From Populus alba (lineage: Eukaryota > Streptophyta > Magnoliopsida > Malpighiales > Salicaceae), in the NCBI RefSeq assembly GCF_005239225.2, contig NC_133301.1:12090318-12154317 (forward strand): a stretch of 64,000 nucleotides of DNA, read 5' to 3'. Positions 50,341 through 64,000 of this stretch are shown here, in pieces (position 1 is the first letter of the stretch; every line of letters begins with the position of its first letter). The position numbers and the translations under genes are program-made. Below the pieces are notes generated by a model. That model did no database searches, was not told the origin of the DNA, and saw nothing but the letters and a program-made list of their open reading frames with translations.

Positions 50341-52558
50341 AGAAACGGGAATGGTAAATAAGTGAAAAGTACTTTTTTTTATTTTTGGTTGAAAGAAAAA
50401 ATCAGTACTCCACTATGAATACCAATAAGCACTCACCACAAGGTTGTGAACGTTTGTGTCCTGCTCCTGTGTTATAAGTGCACTGTAATAATGTAATTTG
50501 TACCTTATTTACCCTCAATGCGTCTATTGAAGAAGGCTTAGAACCTTCCTAGTGTTTATGCTCTTTTGTCTTTTATTTTAGCATTTTTTTCTAATTTTAA
50601 TTACCATATTTCTCAACTCCTTAACGATCGACACTAGACACTAAGGATTTATCTTCTTCTTTTTTAATCGACACAAAGGGTGTTTGGCACCTAAGATTAA
50701 AGCTAAAAATTGTATGTATTGATGAAGTACGAGCACTTTAAAATTCATAATTTATTATGGAAATAATTTAATTTTTTTTATATTAATATAGTGTTCATCA
50801 AATTGTATTATACCTTAACTAATTTTACGAGCTTGAAATTAACCATATAATTCAATAATAATTATATTAGCAATCACATGGCTCAGATTTAAAACTATAG
50901 AGGGAGCAAATTCATTGATTCTAAGCTAAGCTACTTAGTGAATGGTCAAATAATTTAATATTTGATTTATATTTTTTGATTATGAACGTATTCAAAATTA
51001 ACAAATAATTAAATATGATTTTCAAAGTTCTTTAGGGCTATTTTAAAAGCGGTTTTACAATTAATCATTTGATATCTCATGATACTCAGTCACTAATATA
51101 ATTTCAATTATTCAGGCTGTGAAAAAGATTTAACATTTTAGTAGTTTATCATATTTTAATTCTATAATATAAAGTCAATATAATAAGATTTATATGTATA
51201 ATTATTATTAACCTCAACGATGGCGCAGGCTTCATGGAGACCTTATGTTGCTTAAATATGTGAGGATTGATTCTCATGATCTTGAAAACTTCATGCGAGA
51301 TGGTGTTCTTATGAGTATCCTCTCTTAAACAGGAGACTCGCCTTCTGCAATTACATGTTCATGAGTGGAATTATAGGCCTCTTCACGCACGAGTTATCTT
51401 ATCGAAGCACAATCAAACTGTTTGGAGTGAATTTTAATGTGTTTTTTTTTTATTAAAAATTTTTTTTTTTTTAAATTAATTAAATTTTTTAGTATTTTTA
51501 TTATCTTGATGGGCTGATATCAAAAATAAATTTTTTAAAAATAAAAAATATATTATTTTAATATTTTTAAACAAAAATACTTTAAAAAATAACAAATGCA
51601 ATTCCATTTAAAAAAAAAATTCTTTTCTGATCATACATGTTTGATGTTTGTAATTAGGTATATGTATCATTAGATCGATATCATGATACAGAGTCGCCAC
51701 TGAACATAGACAATAAAAACAATTGTCAAATGTCCTTGTACAATATATTTATAATTGCCTTTTAGTGATACATTATTTCAAAAAAAACAAATGCCACTAA
51801 AAATAATGTTTTTTGTAATATTTAGGGACTTGATTTGTCTATTTGAAAAAAAAAATCTCTATTCTATTTTGTTTAAAGATTACTTTTAAAATTAAAAAAA
51901 AAAACGTTTTTATTAAAATAAATAAATAAAGCAAGGATTTGTACTCGGTAGATTTGTGGGCATAAATTGGGGCCTGATACATATCTCTTGACTTTCTAGC
52001 AAAAATCCAATAACTCAACTTGCCATTTGAGCCCCTAAAAAAGGTATGGTCGCAATGACTTCTTTTCTTGTCGCCATTGTTTTTTAATAATATATATTTT
52101 TTATTTTTAAAATTTATTTCTGATATTATTATATTAAAATAATTTAAAATATAAAAAACCTAAAACTTAAGAATTTCTTTTGAGAAATGAATATGTTAAT
52201 TCTAAAAAACCAACCAAATAAAATAATTAAGAGAACCGGCCTTAATTTCGGTATGAGAACGAGAAACAAAATGAATGGAGAGCCATAAAATCCAGTCTTA
52301 AATGGATGGAGTAGTTTTCGACTATCTTTCAACTATTCAGCTCTCGTACTACAGAAAGCAACAAGGAAGTGACAACTTACCCTTTCTGATGTCGAAAGAA
52401 AAAGATTGTCCACAGTTTACAATGTATTTTATTATGCTTAATTATGGCTTTTCTACACTTTCGTTTCTATAGTTTTCAATCTTTTTATTCAAGACATTAT
52501 TCTTTTTATTATTATTATTAACATAAATATTCGGGTTAGCTTATGTGCACTTCTATTA

Positions 52559-52726
52559 GGGTGTGTTTGTTTTTGCTTTTGCGGTTGAAAGGTTGTGGTT
52601 GGGTACAACCCATTTATGCACAAACCTCAACCACAAAAAGCTATTTTTTCTTGTTTTTTTTTTACTTTTTAATGGGTCTCACACCTAAAACTCAACCTCC
52701 ACCTCAAATACAAACACACACTTAAT
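52559..52726. mobile_element. MITE-like element with imperfect terminal inverted repeats
   Basis: The left end GGTGTGTTTGTTTTTGC and right end CAAATACAAACACACACTT are imperfect inverted copies. The interior is non-coding with GCGGTTG/CAACC phrases. This resembles hAT-type MITEs common in woody eudicots. A clear target duplication was not found. Confidence 0.45.
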
Positions 52727-52764
52727 CCTATAAATTCTAAAATTAATGATTATATAAGTTTCTA

Positions 52765-52837
52765 ATGGTCCTGGTGAAACTTGAACTCATGATTATTAAG
52801 AGATTAAATTTAAAATTTAACCAGTTGAGCTATAGAC
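52765..52837 (-). other. tRNA-like relic
   Basis: On the minus strand, CTATAGCTCAACTGG (A-box-like, 52821-52835) and GAGTTCAAGTT (B-box-like, 52778-52788) stand at tRNA spacing, but several bases deviate and the arms do not pair well. Probably a decayed tRNA gene or tRNA-derived SINE head. Confidence 0.4.
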
Positions 52838-53439
52838 ATTATTCTTCATTTGGAAAGTATGTTTTTCTAATTATTTTGACTGTAATCCAGCACGGAGGGG
52901 GAATAGATTTCTAACTGCGCTTTTGCCCTTTTTTTTTTTTTTTTTTTTTTTAAATGAACTCGAAAGCCACCACTACTCATATTCAATGTGCATATATGGA
53001 ATCATCGATCCGACCTGAATTCACTTGTCATATCAAAAGGGTGAAGAACACATAAATATATTCATATACATAATACATCAGCCATGGACATTAACTCGCT
53101 TACCTTTAATGGGATATCAAGAGGAAAGACCTCATCAAAGAATGGGGCTGGATCGATGCAATGGGATCCGACAAGATGCGTGTGTGCGTGAGAGAGAGGC
53201 TGATGGCTAGTTTTCTTTTTTTACTCATTATTTGATATTTTTTATCATAATCATCATTGCTGTAAAAATAATGATTATAAGGTGAATATATTGCATCAAA
53301 AAGATATTTTTTAAAAAATTAAAATACATTAAAAAAGAAGGTATTTTTAAAAATATTTTTATTAAAAAAAGCATCAAATGAATTATTTGCTTGTGAATTG
53401 GTTCTGACAATAATAAAAGGAAAAGAACTGTCCTGGAAA

Positions 53440-53620
53440 GTTCCCGGAGACAGAAGCGAAGAGACCCTAACCCGTGCCACGGGTCAGAAAGGTGGATGAA
53501 GGGAGATGATATTCATGTTATGCCAGCCAATTTTAACCGACGACTTTGTCCGTTCGGCCATTAAAGGACCTCCCTTTTATGGGCCCCATCGCCGCAGTAG
53601 TGATCCAGCTGAATAAAGAA
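53440..53620. other. GC-rich island
   Basis: Contains CCCGTGCCACGGGTC (a small palindrome), CGACGACTTTGTCCGTTCGGCC and TGGGCCCCATCGCCGC. No frame. Possible promoter relic or conserved non-coding DNA about 1.4 kb upstream of GAE. Confidence 0.35.
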
Positions 53621-54787
53621 AAGAAAATGCCAGAGAGACGAGAAGGTATAACAATATCAAATATTAGATAAACAAGATGGAGATTATAAGTTTAGTTAAA
53701 ACAGATGAGTTTAGTCAAAACAGAACATTAATTTACAGCAGCTCCTTTAGCTTTCAAAATGGAGATTGAAAGGAGCTTGGTTAATCGATGGCTTGGAGCC
53801 TTGGACTCTATTGTTCATTACCGCTACACTACAAAATACTAATTATAAAGTCGTAACATATAATCAATATATATATATATATATATATGAATGAAATGAG
53901 TAGAAATAATCTTTAAAAAAAATATAAAACATATCCCACGATATTAATAAGTATTAAGATTTTAAGATTTTCTTTTCATTTATTGACTTGGAATTGCCAG
54001 ACGGGGAACCTCTGATTCAGCTGAAAATACGTAACCGAACCGAACTTGTTGACATGAATTATAAGTAAATTGCAAGCAACTTTTTTAAAAGGAGCATAAT
54101 GTCAAGGGCAAAGACATTTGGGTAACTAACCATAATCCTGGCAAATCTCAAGGAGCTCTTAGTTTATTCACCGTCAGATTCTGCTACCCTGGCCGTTCCC
54201 GGTTTCTTTAGTCTTGTCTCCTCTATCAACTGTCAACTGCTGCAGCATCTTTCGGTCATGACCGGTTCTTCCGGTGTCCAGCACTTCTTTAATTATCCAG
54301 TTCTTCTCTAATAAGTTGTTATTATTATTATTATTATGCACACATATTTCCAGCTCCCCGAATGGGCAATTGGCCCCTTGTTCTCACCTCTCCCACGATG
54401 TCCAAAAAAGTCCGCATATATTTACAAATAAATATAAAGACCAGTTCCATGTCATTTTTATTATTTTTAATATTAATAATTTGAAATCATTAAAATTATA
54501 TTAATTTAATATTTTTTTCGCTCATAAACATCCTTTCGCTCCCATCAAGATTAACGTTTAAATCCGTCCAAATTATTTGCTACTGCCATTTCATTTTTCA
54601 ACAGAATTCGCAAAAACGGTGTGCTGTGTTCCCGCAACACAACCCCTGCTCTTTATCTTTATCTATCTGTTAAAATTTAAAAGTCGAAAACTGAACAAAA
54701 TACTACGTGGCAATAATTTTCTTCTTTTTATCTGCTGTCTCTTGACAGTCCCTCTCTTTCTCCCTATTCCAATCTGGCCGTCCTTTA

Positions 54788-54801
54788 ACGCGTTCACGCG
54801 T
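54788..54801. promoter_or_regulatory. paired CGCG boxes upstream of GAE
   Basis: Two perfect ACGCGT palindromes (54788-54793 and 54796-54801), 8 bp centre to centre, about 31 bp before the TATA box. Candidate CAMTA-binding sites. Confidence 0.55.
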
Positions 54802-54831
54802 ATTAGTTGTCGCTTTTTTGTGGGTTACCAC

Positions 54832-54840
54832 TATATATAT
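54832..54840 (+). promoter_or_regulatory. TATA box of GAE gene
   Basis: TATATATAT within CCACTATATATATCCC, 193 bp upstream of the start codon. Predicted RNA start is around 54865. Confidence 0.7.
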
Positions 54841-55032
54841 CCCTTCTCCTCCTCCTTCCATTAGCAGGTGCAGTCTTCCCATTATTCTCTGCATCTGTAC
54901 CACCTTTTTTTTAATTTCTTGTTCAATTCATTTTCTCCAATCCAGACCATAGCCCACTTTTCTTTTTGAATCAAGACAACCAATACCTATTTCAAGAATC
55001 ACGTAATAGAAGCCCAGGGGGATCGAAACGAA

Positions 55033-56328
55033 ATGCCATCGTTAGAGGAAGAGCTATTCCCTTCAACACCTGGTAAGTTCAAGATCGACCGTGCCCACAC
55101 CATGAATCGCCAGTTCAACCGTTGCTTCGCTTCAACAAGCACCATGTTCTTATGGGCACTTTTCTTGATTGCTTTAACGGCGTCCTATTTGAGTTTCCAG
55201 TCTTTTGTCGATTCCGGTAGCCGATATTTCACTGCTTCTTGGGGCGGCATTCAGTGGGAGAAACAAATCCGAAATTCTGCCCAGATCCACCGTTCTAAGG
55301 GCATGTCCGTTCTTGTTACCGGAGCAGCTGGTTTCGTGGGAAGCCACGTTTCTTTAGCCCTCAAGAAACGCGGAGATGGCGTCGTTGGGATTGACAATTT
55401 CAACAACTACTACGACCCATCGTTGAAGAAAGCCCGAAAATCTCTCCTCAACAACCAAGGGATTTTCATCGTTGAAGGAGATATAAACGACGCCCGTTTA
55501 ATAGCTAAGCTCTTTGATATTGTGGGTTTCACTCACGTCATGCATTTGGCGGCTCAAGCCGGAGTCAGATACGCCATGGAGAACCCACACTCTTATGTCC
55601 ATTCGAATATAGCAGGCTTGGTTACTCTTCTTGAGGCTTGTAAACTGGCTAATCCTCAGCCGTCTGTCGTTTGGGCTTCTTCAAGTTCTGTGTACGGTTT
55701 AAACGAGAAGGTCCCTTTCTCCGAATCTGATCGGACGGACCAGCCCGCCAGTCTTTACGCGGCAACGAAGAAGGCAGGTGAGGAAATTACCCACACATAC
55801 AATCACATTTACGGTCTTTCAGTTACTGGGTTAAGGTTTTTCACTGTCTACGGTCCGTTTGGAAGACCCGATATGGCTTACTTTTCCTTCACGAGAAACA
55901 TTTTACAAGGGAAACCGATTACAATCTACCGGGGCAAGAATCGGGTTGACTTGGCCCGGGATTTCACTTATATCGATGATATTGTGAAGGGTTGCGTTGG
56001 GTCATTGGACACTTCAGGTAAAAGCACAGGGTCCGGTGGGAAGAAACGGGGACCGGCTCCTTATCGGATTTTTAATTTGGGCAACACGTCACCAGTCACG
56101 GTGCCTACACTTGTGAAGATACTGGAGAGGCATTTGAGGGTAAAAGCGAAGAGGAACATTGTAGATATGCCTGGGAACGGTGACGTACCATTCACTCATG
56201 CAAATATTAGTTTGGCCCAGAGAGAACTTGGGTATAAACCGACTACTGATTTGGAAACCGGGTTGAAGAAATTTGTCAAGTGGTATCTCACTTATTACGG
56301 CTATAATCGTGGGAAAGCTGTGCATTAG
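55033..56328 (+). CDS. GAE1: UDP-glucuronate 4-epimerase, GAE1-like (431 aa)
   Basis: Interconverts UDP-glucuronate and UDP-galacturonate in the Golgi, supplying the building block of pectin. A single exon, as usual for GAE genes. It is a type II membrane protein: a cytosolic tail, a membrane anchor at about 36-56 (STMFLWALFLIALTASYLSF), a stem, then a lumenal extended short-chain dehydrogenase domain. The NAD-binding GxxGxxG is G97, G100, G103 (TGAAGFVGSH). The catalytic Ser region is WASSSSVYG and the Tyr/Lys pair is Y242/K246 (YAATK). RDFTYIDDIV and NLGNTSPVTV are family marks. The MPSLEEELFPSTPGKFKI start matches GAE1 as I recall it. Residue 276 is Phe in YGPFGRPD, where relatives usually have Trp. 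The TATA box and CGCG boxes lie upstream; a 20-base T run follows the stop directly. Confidence 0.95.
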   Translation: MPSLEEELFPSTPGKFKIDRAHTMNRQFNRCFASTSTMFLWALFLIALTASYLSFQSFVDSGSRYFTASWGGIQWEKQIRNSAQIHRSKGMSVLVTGAAGFVGSHVSLALKKRGDGVVGIDNFNNYYDPSLKKARKSLLNNQGIFIVEGDINDARLIAKLFDIVGFTHVMHLAAQAGVRYAMENPHSYVHSNIAGLVTLLEACKLANPQPSVVWASSSSVYGLNEKVPFSESDRTDQPASLYAATKKAGEEITHTYNHIYGLSVTGLRFFTVYGPFGRPDMAYFSFTRNILQGKPITIYRGKNRVDLARDFTYIDDIVKGCVGSLDTSGKSTGSGGKKRGPAPYRIFNLGNTSPVTVPTLVKILERHLRVKAKRNIVDMPGNGDVPFTHANISLAQRELGYKPTTDLETGLKKFVKWYLTYYGYNRGKAVH

Positions 56329-59300
56329 TTTTTTTTTTTTTTTTTTTTCTTATGATTTCTGTTTTCCATTGAAAAAGGGAAAGAAAGACAGATGGGAAAT
56401 AGAAAATCTGATAAGGTCGACAAAGTGGGGGGAAAGACAAATTATTCTTTTCTTGGAGGGGTAAGCCCCGGTAATTTTGTTGTTTCGCTTTATTTGTTTT
56501 TGTATGTAAAGTATTCATTAGAAACATCTTATAGTTTTATATTATTTTTATCATTCTTGTTGTTAAACTTACAGTACTGAATTTTTTCAGTATTCTATGG
56601 TTTACCCTTTCTTTATTCTATACTAAAAAAATATTTTAAACATAATTATTGTTCAATATCATAACAATTATGGCATTTTTCTAACGATTTTTAATTTAAA
56701 AAAATGTATTAATTAATTTAAATTCAGAAATTGAATATATCTTCCTGATTATCAGGTAGATTTGTTGACATTAATTGGATATCTAGATAAATGATAGATA
56801 TCGAATTGATGAGAACTAAGAAGATGTATTTAGCACCTAAGAAGCAGAGAGGTGACAGCTAAGAGGAAAGACAGACAGCTGGTACAACCATGGTACGCAT
56901 GTTTGGATGATGCGTCCCCCTTTGTCAAAACAAAATGACAACGTACGGCACCCACTGGTTTCGCTAAATCCAAGGGCTCGGATCGCGTCATTTAGATACA
57001 GCTGTAAAGCAGTGTTTTAAAGTATTTTTTATTTAAAAAATTATTAAAATAATATTTTTATTTAAAAAAAATTATTTGTAACATTAATATATCTATAAAA
57101 AAAAATTTAAAAATTCAGATTTTAATAAAAAAGAAATAATTAAAATTCACACTCAAACGGTGCCGCAACTGGGACTGCTTGCTTGCCGACGATGATGGGA
57201 ATAGTTATGAAGGAGATCGGTGGATGTGCTATTTTTTGGGTATTTATGGGCCTTGGGCTTGTTATGGGTCCTTTGGTCTAATATCTGGTAATTTCTCTGG
57301 TGGTGTGTTGTATTCATCTCATTCACATTTTTTTTTATACATATAATATCAATGATTTCACAATTGGATATATTTCCATGTCTTTATCTTTATTTCTTTT
57401 TCTCACGTTTATTTCATGTTCATTTAATATTTTTTTGGATGTTGGTATTTTTGAATAATAATAAGCTATAAAAATCATACTTTTTTTAAATACCGCTATT
57501 TTAAATAATCATAAGCTATAAATTATATTTTTTAATTATAACATGTACAAATTGTGTTATTTGATTATTATTTTAATTGTGTTATTATATTAATATTTTT
57601 AATTAATTATGCTAATTCTTTTTTTTTAAATCAAAATTAACATATTTTTGAAATTTTTAAAGGATTAACATCTTTTTTAATAATAATTAGCAATGAAAAT
57701 GATTAGTTATAATCAATATAAATTTCAATAGAATCATTCTATATTAAAATAGTTATAGTGATTTTAAATTTTAAAAAATTCCTTAATTTAGTTGAGTGGT
57801 CGTGTTAGTTTAGATATCCTTTAAGATATATCATATTTCTTAAAAAGATCTTTGAGGTGTGCTAGTTTTTTTTTAAAAAAATTCCCGATAAGAGGTTTTT
57901 TTTTTTTTTTTTTTTGGTTAAAAAAAACAAAAATCCTAATCTTTCTTGGTTTGTAGTGTCCTTATCAGCAATTATTAACGGTGCTAATACACTCCATCAA
58001 TGATAGCAGCAGCTCTTTTGGATTTTCTTGTGATGGAGAAGAATCCAATGAAGGTGTACAAAAACAGAGTCATTGCTACTAAAAAAAAAAAGGCACCGAC
58101 AGTTTTGTGGACCCATTTTTGATTGGTTAGCATGTGGGACTGTGCTGGCAGGTGATTTTAGAGTCTGGTTGGTTCTGGATTTGAATGGTGGGGCCATTTA
58201 TCTATACTTTTCAATTGTTTTAAGCGTGAGGCAATTGTACTCTACAATCGCCTTGCTGGATTCCCAATATGGGTTTTTTAATTTTTGATATTATTATACT
58301 TAAATAAAAAATAATTTGAAAAATAAAAATTAATAGATGATTTCACGGTAAAGATATCTCATTGCACAAACTCTTCATTATTCGTTTTTTTAATTAACAT
58401 GGGTGTTTAGAATAACTTGTATATTTTTTATTAATGCTAAAAATCCTGAAGTTAGCGGCCGTGTAACTTTCTAATGACTTTAAAATTTATAAAACTCAAA
58501 CTATGTTATCTTTAAAAAATAAATTTAAAATCTGATTAGTTAAACTAGATATCTAAAATTACCTTTTCATTAATTTCTTGTATTTTGACCAATTGGTTTA
58601 TTTATTTACAAAATTTGAATTCTGATTTGTTCTGTGATATGCAAACTGGTCATTGATTAGCCTTTGAAAAGGAGGCATGATAATGGATACTAACGGGATT
58701 TGTTCTGTATTATCCTTGTTTGAATTCAAATCCCAGATAACTAGTAAAATTCTACCTAAATTCGGTTGAATTGGATCTTGAGTATCCATCAGTATTCGTA
58801 ATTTATTTTTAAATGTTATAATTTATATTTATTTAGTATATAATTATCTTATGATAAATGTATTTTTAAAATTTTAAAATTTATACCTAAACCCTGATTT
58901 TTTGCCAACAAATTTTGACCGAATGGCAGGGTTTAAAAACTTCGTACCCGTTCACGTTGAAATCTAACCTGTTCTGAAATTGTCATTCCGACGGAAAGAT
59001 GACGTGGGAAAATGTCTGAGCGGGATCACGCTTGATCTCCTTGAGTTGAGATAAATGGTTTTAGCTTTGATTTGTTATTTGTTTAGAATTACTTCCACTA
59101 TGATAGCTTCAATCTAAAAACTAAGCAGAAGAAACCACACATTCATGAAGGTGCTGTATGAGCAATGATAAACAAGAAAAAAAAAACAATTAAATACTGT
59201 GGGATTTAGTTTGTTGTAACTTCGATTATTTCAAATATAATTTGAATGACCGATAAAAATATAGTTTAACTCTAAATAAATATTTAATATAAATTTTTTT

Positions 59301-62300
59301 TAATAAGCATTGAGGCGACAACATGTTAGTTCGATTTGCATCAATTTGGACTAGCTTGTTAATATACACACCAAGTCATAAGATCTTAATAACCTCATAG
59401 AAAAAAAACCAACATAAATTACAAAATTTTATTTCAATAAACTCAATGTTGAAGAATAAAACTGAATAAAATAATCAATTAAAAAAACAACATGTCAATT
59501 TGTATAATAAGTTATGAGATCATGATAACACCATAAAAAACAAATAAAAACTAATTACGAACTTTAATTTTTAATAAATTCGTTGTTAAATAATAAAGTT
59601 GAAAAAAAAACAAAAAAAAAAAAACTTGAGTCATGATATCGAGGATAACCCAATAAAAAACAAATTCTGAAGCTCAATAATCAATCAATCCAATGTGGAA
59701 AGATGAAATTGAAAAAAAGATCAATTAAGAAAAAGACATGAAAAACAACTCAAGTCAACTAGGATTAACTTGTCAAACTTGTAACTTTCAGTTATTGATT
59801 AGGATAATCTTATGTTAAAAAAACCAAAACAAATAATGAAATCTTATTCTCAATCAACCTAAATTTTACAATATAAAATTAAGAAAAAAAAACCCTTAAT
59901 TAGAAAAAGGAGAAAATAAATCAAAGTGAATTGAGTTAATCAATCAAACTTGTGGTTCAGTTCATGAGTCTCAGATGATCCCATAAATATAAATTAAAAA
60001 AATATTATGAAGTTCAATTTACAGTAAATTTAATATTGAAAGGGTAAAATTAAAATTAAGAAAAAAATAAAAAAAAAATCATTATTCTAGTAAATAGTAT
60101 TATGTGAGGAGGGTTATATAAAACCCCTACTTGTTTAGGTTTATATATATATATATATATATATTCATTTTCCAACATTTATTATTATTATTATTATTAT
60201 TATTTTGGTTTTATCATTTATTTCAGTTTACGCTTATAATTATTAATCCTAACATAAAAGGTTAACTTGATGATTCACTCACTCAAAACCGAGCACGGGC
60301 TAGGTTTTTTTAGAATTTGGGTGAACATTAACTCAATAAAACCTAGTTGATCTCTTCAGATCAACTTTAAGGATTTTTTAATTTTTGTACAAGATGACAC
60401 TGTTTTAGTTTTTTCAATCTAACATGACATCACTAAAATTACATCGTTTTAGGTTGAACTAACCAATATGCAACTTCAAGCATGGGGTGGGTTTAATAAT
60501 TATATTTACACTCTAATAAAACTTTTTGCTGTATATGGGTTTTTCTTTTAATCTTGATAGTATAAGGTAGTGTTTAATATTGTGGTAGTAATTATTTTTT
60601 AAAATATTTTTTATTTAAAAATACATCAAAATAATATATATTTTTAATATTTTAAAATTATTTTTAATATCAGTATATCAAAACAATTTATAAAACACAA
60701 GAAAAAAATTAAGAAAAAAAATTTAATTTTTCAGCAAACACACGAACCAACCTTATTGTCAAATGGGTTCTAATTGACTAATTTGTTTATTATGATACCA
60801 TAACACTCCTAGAATTAACAAGATATAGGTCCATACTATACTGGTCGACTTAAATTTTTTTCTAAAAAAAAGACGTTAAAATGATGCAAATATTTTTTTT
60901 AAAAATAAAAATATTTAAGAATCAAGTTATTGATTTAACTGAATTTAATAATTTCAACTAGCTTAAATAATATGAATTTAAAAAAAATACAACGAAAATA
61001 AATAAATACACGGACTAAACTACATCTAAAAAGTGAATGGGCTGGACCGAAAGACATCGCCCAATTTCCTCTTTCAATATTAACGTAGCCTGACCCACAA
61101 ACAAAAGAAACAATCAATTCCTATACTTGAGCGATCAAAGCAAGAACCTCGCCCAGGACTTCTATCATTTTAAAAAAACAAAAACACTAAACATGCACAT
61201 GGCCTTAACCAAAATTGTTTCTAAGTAACCCACGTAAAAATAAACAAATTAATCGTACACAAAAGCCACCACCTACACGCGTCGCGCCACCAGGAAGAGC
61301 GCGGTATGACGCTTTTAACGCCGTTACGGAAGCCGATGTTTGGCCATTAGAGAGGTTCCAGACTAAAGTGGGAAAAGCATGAGCCTTGGAGATAGCATCA
61401 AGAAGAAGAAAGGAAAAATAGTTTCGCACTTCAAAGATTGCAGATTTTCAGGCACTTGCTTTGTTTCTTGGTTCTTATGAATAGTCTACTTAGATCCTTT
61501 GGAAAATGCAAGATTTAGAAAAATAACTCCAGAGTCTCCTCTCATCTTATTAGTTAAAACATCTTCAATCTAAATCTTGAAACCTAAACATACATATGTT
61601 TTCAGAGACCTAACTCTCCATGCAGGTCATGCATTTTCTCTTCCCTTCATCCCTTCTTAACTTGCAAGAAGTAGCAATGGATGAGAGAAATCCTCCTCCT
61701 CTTGGTTTATTTCTACCCACACATATAGTTACAAGAGCACATGGAACAAATTTGCAAGCCTTCTAATTATAACAATGGCCTTCTTAATTATATGATCAAC
61801 CATAATTTTATACACGGTCTGTAGCCAAATAACTAGAATGTTGATGAAGTCATGAAAAGTCTTTTCACATGCAGCGTTTTGAGCTCCATTTTTTTTTGGA
61901 ACACAGGTTCTTTGTCGAAACAAGAGACTATCTAATACTATTTCATGGTATATAAAGTTGCAGGTACCTCAGTGAGAGAGTCAACTCATAATAAGTAGAG
62001 AATTTGTGTCTGCTAGGTGTGTCATCATATGCCTACGCAGGCTGCACAAAATTTATGTGCAAGGTGGGTGGTTCGCGACTCCTATGAACTTTAAAAAAGA
62101 AGCTTGGAGGTGTATGCACATGGCAGTATCGTATAGCCCGAGGAAATTCAGGATTGAGTAAAGTCAAACAGTAAAGTTCTAGCCGGCCGGAATTTTTTAT
62201 GTTTTCTTCTTTGGTTTTTTTTAGCACCATCAAAGATTTACACCGACTATGCAAGAGCTGGACGAAGAATTTATTTGTTTTTTACTAATAATACAAATTA

Positions 62301-64000
62301 GTAGTACTAGAAAAAAGCTGGCAAAAATAAACCGGGCTTGATGTAGATCCAGCCTGAACTCGACCTGGCCTGTGTTCCATGAACAGATCTAGGCAGTACC
62401 CTCAACCAGCTTGTTCAACTTTTTTGTCCTCAGCCTTTCAGCGAAGACCTCGCTTCCTTGGTATTCATACCTGTACATAGTGAAAGCACCAAATTAGTAA
62501 AACTTCTGCGTCGACGTAGCATCTTCACTTCGTTTATAACAACACTACCTTTGCGGCAATGATATCAGAGGGCTCAGGCTTTGAGTAAGTTTGACAGCTT
62601 CTTCCTCAGTATGCACAGTCTGATTGAAGCAGAAATACCGCCCGCATGTGGAGCTGTCCTGGAAAGCTCGAATATGGACATCAACCAGGAAGTTCACATC
62701 TACATAGGCGAGGACTCCATTTTCATACATTTGAGCTATTCCTGTTACATTTTTTACAGTTGAAACAGATTGAGGATCATTTCAGAATCTCACACTGAGA
62801 TGCCGACCAATTTTTTCTTTTTTGGTCAAAACTTGAAGAGTAGATGGATATGCCTTCGCATGCATCTGTACCTTTGAGGTATGACATAGTTGATAGGGGG
62901 TTCTGTTGAGAGACACCAGGACCCAAAACTAGTCCAGCATTTATGGAAACCATGTTAAGCTTACGATCCATGGCTAAAGCCCAAGCAGCATGTTCAGAGA
63001 GTGTCTTTGCCAGGGCGTACCATAACTGTCAAACGACAAGGTAAAACTTTTTAACATGAGCAAATTTTAATCCAGGCACTTCCCCTTTCATAGAAGCAAA
63101 ATCCCAGTATATATCTTCTTGCCTCTGAGAGTAAGAACTCTGAGAATTTGGTCATGACACCTTTCAGAAGTAGTTTTCAAAGCAATAGACGATGCACACA
63201 GAAGAAAACCATCGACACACACACACTAACAGTATTTTTTAATCGTGTCATGACATTTTTTAAATTAGAAAAAAATAAAAATTTCGCTTTGAAATCTTAT
63301 ACTTTTTTTAAAATCGAGCACCAACTTGAAAGATAAATTTAAATGGGTTTCATAACATATGTGGGACGTTTTGAACAATACGACACTATTTCAAGATGCT
63401 CACTAGTGGAGGAAAGAAAGCTAAATAGCATCATAATGTGTTCATAGCATATAGCATAATCAAAAGAGAAGGGACCCAAGAACCAGGGCAAAAAATTGTT
63501 TCAGGGGTCCAAACCTTCAGTTTCCTGCAAAATTCTTGATCACTCCAAGACCTCTCGTCTACATCCTCCTGTGAACAAATGTTCTCTCTCCATATTGCCG
63601 CAGTTAGTGAAGAGCTGAATATAATCTTTTCAATGGTATCAGTTTGTGCACATGCCTCTACCACATTGATTGCTCCTCTAACTTCCAAATCAATCATCTT
63701 GTCCTGACAAGATCACATGAAAACAGTGTCTCCTAATCACAAAAGGAAGAGAGCAAAATTGTAGATACAGTGGACAAGCTAGCTAGTTTGATTAGATGAT
63801 TAACATACATCATAACCATCTGGACAGTCCAAGCAGCAGAACATAGCAGAACAACCCTTCAAAGCAATTAGAATGCTATGGTAATCCAAAACATCAACTT
63901 CAAATACCGACAATCTCTCCTCCTCTCTCGCCAAGTCCCTTATCTTCTTCTCCATCTCAGTCTCACCTGAAGAAAACCCAGAACATGAAAGCTGATAATT

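Larger units (their letters stand above)
50325..54785. other. 4.4 kb of repeat-rich intergenic DNA
   Basis: 3' UTR of copy 3, then AT-rich interspersed repeats (about 51420-51620, 52080-52160), a MITE-like element, a tRNA relic, a poly-T tract (52928-52951), a GC-rich island (53440-53620) and a (TTA)n run near 54318-54336. No gene seen. Confidence 0.55.

Overview
The window is nuclear DNA of a flowering plant. Genes have GT-AG introns, the intergenic DNA is very AT-rich and full of decayed transposon sequence, and every recognisable protein belongs to a plant family. The proteins and the AT-rich short interspersed repeats look most like a woody eudicot, with poplar or willow (Salicaceae) the best guess. 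That guess rests on memory of these families, not on a search. Exon models below were joined by hand from splice signals and reading phase. Every complete model sums to a multiple of three.

Layout: 1-4.4 kb is AT-rich repeat debris with one small GC-richer island. 4.38-9.91 kb is a complete, very young Ty1/copia LTR retrotransposon (5-bp target duplication, near-identical LTRs, one 1420-residue gag-pol frame) with an in-frame 336-bp tandem duplication inside reverse transcriptase. 12.5-14.4 kb is an intact seven-exon WAT1/MtN21-type transporter gene, followed at 16.2-18.6 kb by a decayed WAT1 copy. 19.7-21.5 kb (minus) is an AVT1-like amino acid transporter. 22.9-24.9 kb is a diverged tandem repeat of about 0.9 kb. 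26.1-27.9 kb (minus) is a TET8-like tetraspanin. 28-35.9 kb is repeat-rich and includes a minisatellite. 35.9-38.1 kb (minus) is COX6b, a cytochrome c oxidase subunit split into four small exons. 39.5-40.8 kb is a second, divergent tetraspanin. 43.7-50.4 kb holds a small tandem family of secreted Gly/Ser-rich proteins: one intact, one truncated relic and one frameshifted copy. 55.0-56.3 kb is an intronless GAE1-like UDP-glucuronate 4-epimerase. 62.4-64.0 kb (minus) is the 3' part of a cinnamoyl-CoA-reductase-like gene whose first exon(s) lie beyond the window.

These are independent eukaryotic genes, not an operon. Loose themes are membrane transport (WAT1, AVT1), membrane organisation (two tetraspanins), and the wall or secretory pathway (Gly/Ser-rich proteins, GAE for pectin precursors, CCR-like reductase). 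I found no clear new multi-gene system. The most interesting items are the duplicated-RT copia element with a TATA box in the loop of a perfect palindrome, the tandem Gly/Ser-rich family, the CGCG-box cluster upstream of the TET8-like gene, and a 24-codon signal-peptide-like small frame.
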